A model generated the notes under the pieces. The model was given only the letters and a program-made list of their open reading frames with translations. It was not told the origin of the DNA and did no database searches. 43,024 bases of DNA from Rhizobium sp. (GTDB taxonomy: Bacteria > Pseudomonadota > Alphaproteobacteria > Rhizobiales > Rhizobiaceae), in assembly GCA_029865885.1 (NCBI GenBank), contig JARXAK010000050.1, positions 1 through 43,024 of the forward strand. Direction: 5' to 3'. Below, in pieces: positions 41,943-43,024 of this stretch. Every line of letters begins with the position of its first letter. Position 1 is the stretch's first letter. The position numbers and the translations under genes are program-made.

Positions 41943-43019
41943 TCACAAGATGTTGGCGCCCGCGATGGCTTCGCAGACAGCCGCGGTCACCTCTTTGGTG
42001 GTGGCCTTTCCGCCGACATCAGGCGTCAGTATCCCGCTTTCGGTGACACGCTCAACCGCCTGCATAAGGCGTGCTGCCGCCTGCGTTTCACCCAGATGCT
42101 CCAGCATCTGCGCGGCCGTCCAGAAGGTGGCAACCGGATTGGCAATGCCCTTACCTGTGATGTCGAAGGCCGAGCCATGGATCGGCTCGAACATGGAGGG
42201 ATAGCGCCGCTCGGGATCGATATTGGCCGTCGGTGCAACGCCGAGGCTGCCGGCCAGCGCGCCGGCAAGATCCGAGAGAATGTCTGCATGCAGGTTGGTG
42301 GCAACGATCGTATCGAGGCTCTTCGGGTTGAGCGTCATGCGAACCGTCATTGCGTCGACCAGCATCTTGTCCCAGGTGACGTCGGGAAATTCGAGGGCGA
42401 CTTCGGCGGCGATTTCGTCCCACATGACCATGCCATGACGCTGGGCATTGGATTTGGTGACAACCGTCAGGAGCTTGCGCGGGCGTGCCTGTGCAAGCTT
42501 GAAGGCATAGCGCATGATGCGTGTGACGCCGACGCGGGTGAAGATCGCCACCTCTGTGCCGACTTCCTCCGGCAGGCCGCGATGCGCCCGTCCGCCATGG
42601 CCGGAATATTCGCCCTCGGAATTTTCGCGCACGATCACCCAATCCAGGTCTCCCGGCCCGCAATTGCGCAAAGGCGGCGTGATGCCAGGCAGGATCTTGG
42701 TGGGACGGACATTGGCATACTGGTCGAAACCCTGGCAGATCGGCAGACGCAGACCCCAGAGCGTGATGTGGTCGGGAACATCGGGAGCGCCGACGGCACC
42801 GAAATAGATCGCATCGAAGGCCTTCAGGGTTTCCAACCCGTCGGCCGGCATCATGACGCCGTGCTTCTTGTAGTAGTCAGAGCCCCAGTCGAAGATCTCC
42901 GCCTCAATGGTGAAATCGCCACTGCGTTTGGACAGGGCTTCCAGGACCTGAAGTCCTGCGGCGATGACTTCGGGGCCGATACCATCGGCCGGAATGGCGG
43001 CAATCTTGTAGGAGCGCAT
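41943..43019 (-). CDS. ttuC: Tartrate dehydrogenase/D-malate dehydrogenase family protein TtuC
   Basis: A 358-residue NAD- and metal-dependent decarboxylating dehydrogenase of the isocitrate/isopropylmalate superfamily, tartrate/D-malate branch. Signatures: IPADGIGPEVIAAGLQVLE at the N-terminus; LRLPICQGFDQYANVRP; the catalytic VRENSEGEYSGHGG; KSNAQRHGMVMWDE; and the metal/substrate loop TIVATNLHADILSDLAG with Asp ligands. ADGIGPEV and ENSEGEY(S) are typical of TtuC. It would oxidise tartrate or D-malate and decarboxylate malate. ATG at 43019, five bases from the right edge. First visible gene of the module; a tctC and a regulator may lie beyond the edge. Confidence 0.95.
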   Translation of the reverse strand: MRSYKIAAIPADGIGPEVIAAGLQVLEALSKRSGDFTIEAEIFDWGSDYYKKHGVMMPADGLETLKAFDAIYFGAVGAPDVPDHITLWGLRLPICQGFDQYANVRPTKILPGITPPLRNCGPGDLDWVIVRENSEGEYSGHGGRAHRGLPEEVGTEVAIFTRVGVTRIMRYAFKLAQARPRKLLTVVTKSNAQRHGMVMWDEIAAEVALEFPDVTWDKMLVDAMTVRMTLNPKSLDTIVATNLHADILSDLAGALAGSLGVAPTANIDPERRYPSMFEPIHGSAFDITGKGIANPVATFWTAAQMLEHLGETQAAARLMQAVERVTESGILTPDVGGKATTKEVTAAVCEAIAGANIL

Positions 43020-43024
43020 GTCAG

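Noticed and set aside
1-43024. CRISPR arrays, tRNA and rRNA genes
   Set aside because: No regularly spaced direct repeats and no tRNA- or rRNA-like stretches were noticed by reading; a covariance-model search was not possible.

Overview
The window looks like chromosome or megaplasmid DNA of an alphaproteobacterium, most likely a member of the Rhizobiales close to Agrobacterium/Rhizobium. This is inferred from the high G+C genes, an IalB-family protein, ttuC/ttuD-type tartrate genes, and the overall protein style. No rRNA, tRNA or CRISPR array was seen.

Positions 1-16,972 hold an exopolysaccharide/capsule locus, all on the minus strand. Read right to left it contains: a small unknown protein, a polyprenyl-phosphate sugar-1-phosphate transferase, rmlB, rmlA, a Wzx-type flippase joined in frame to an APH-like kinase, a GT2 glycosyltransferase, a Wzy/O-antigen-ligase-like polymerase, a GT4, a second GT2, a nucleotidyltransferase-like/P-loop kinase fusion, a second GT4, a DUF1972 GT4, a small FecR-like secreted protein, a CpsB/CapC phosphatase and a Wza-like export lipoprotein cut by the left edge. 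This is a Wzx/Wzy-type assembly line. Eight successive gene junctions are the same 4-base ATGA stop/start overlap. The exception is the flippase/kinase junction, where a 9-G tract fuses the two genes; one base fewer would restore an ATGA overlap.

Positions 16,969-22,163 continue on the same strand with an EAL-domain (c-di-GMP phosphodiesterase-like) protein, an IalB-family protein and a large type Va autotransporter.

Positions 22,164-24,600 are a discontinuity. Two very similar serine recombinases point at each other, flanked by AT-rich noncoding DNA that contains short inverted repeats.

Positions 24,601-28,677 hold a three-gene catabolic operon (cyclase-family hydrolase, fumarylacetoacetase-family protein, TRZ/ATZ-type amidohydrolase) divergent from a TetR regulator. 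A perfect 20-bp palindrome lies midway between them.

Positions 28,662-38,356 are mainly iron uptake: a complete ABC importer for ferric siderophore and a FepA-type catecholate receptor. Both have a TGA-N9-TCA motif upstream. Between them sit a LysR-type HTH fused to a TrpD2/YbiB-like protein, a LysR regulator, and a secreted metallo-beta-lactamase-fold protein.

Positions 38,516-43,019 are a tartrate/dicarboxylate module: ttuC (tartrate dehydrogenase), tctB and tctA (tripartite tricarboxylate transporter) and ttuD (glycerate kinase/hydroxypyruvate reductase). It probably continues past the right edge.
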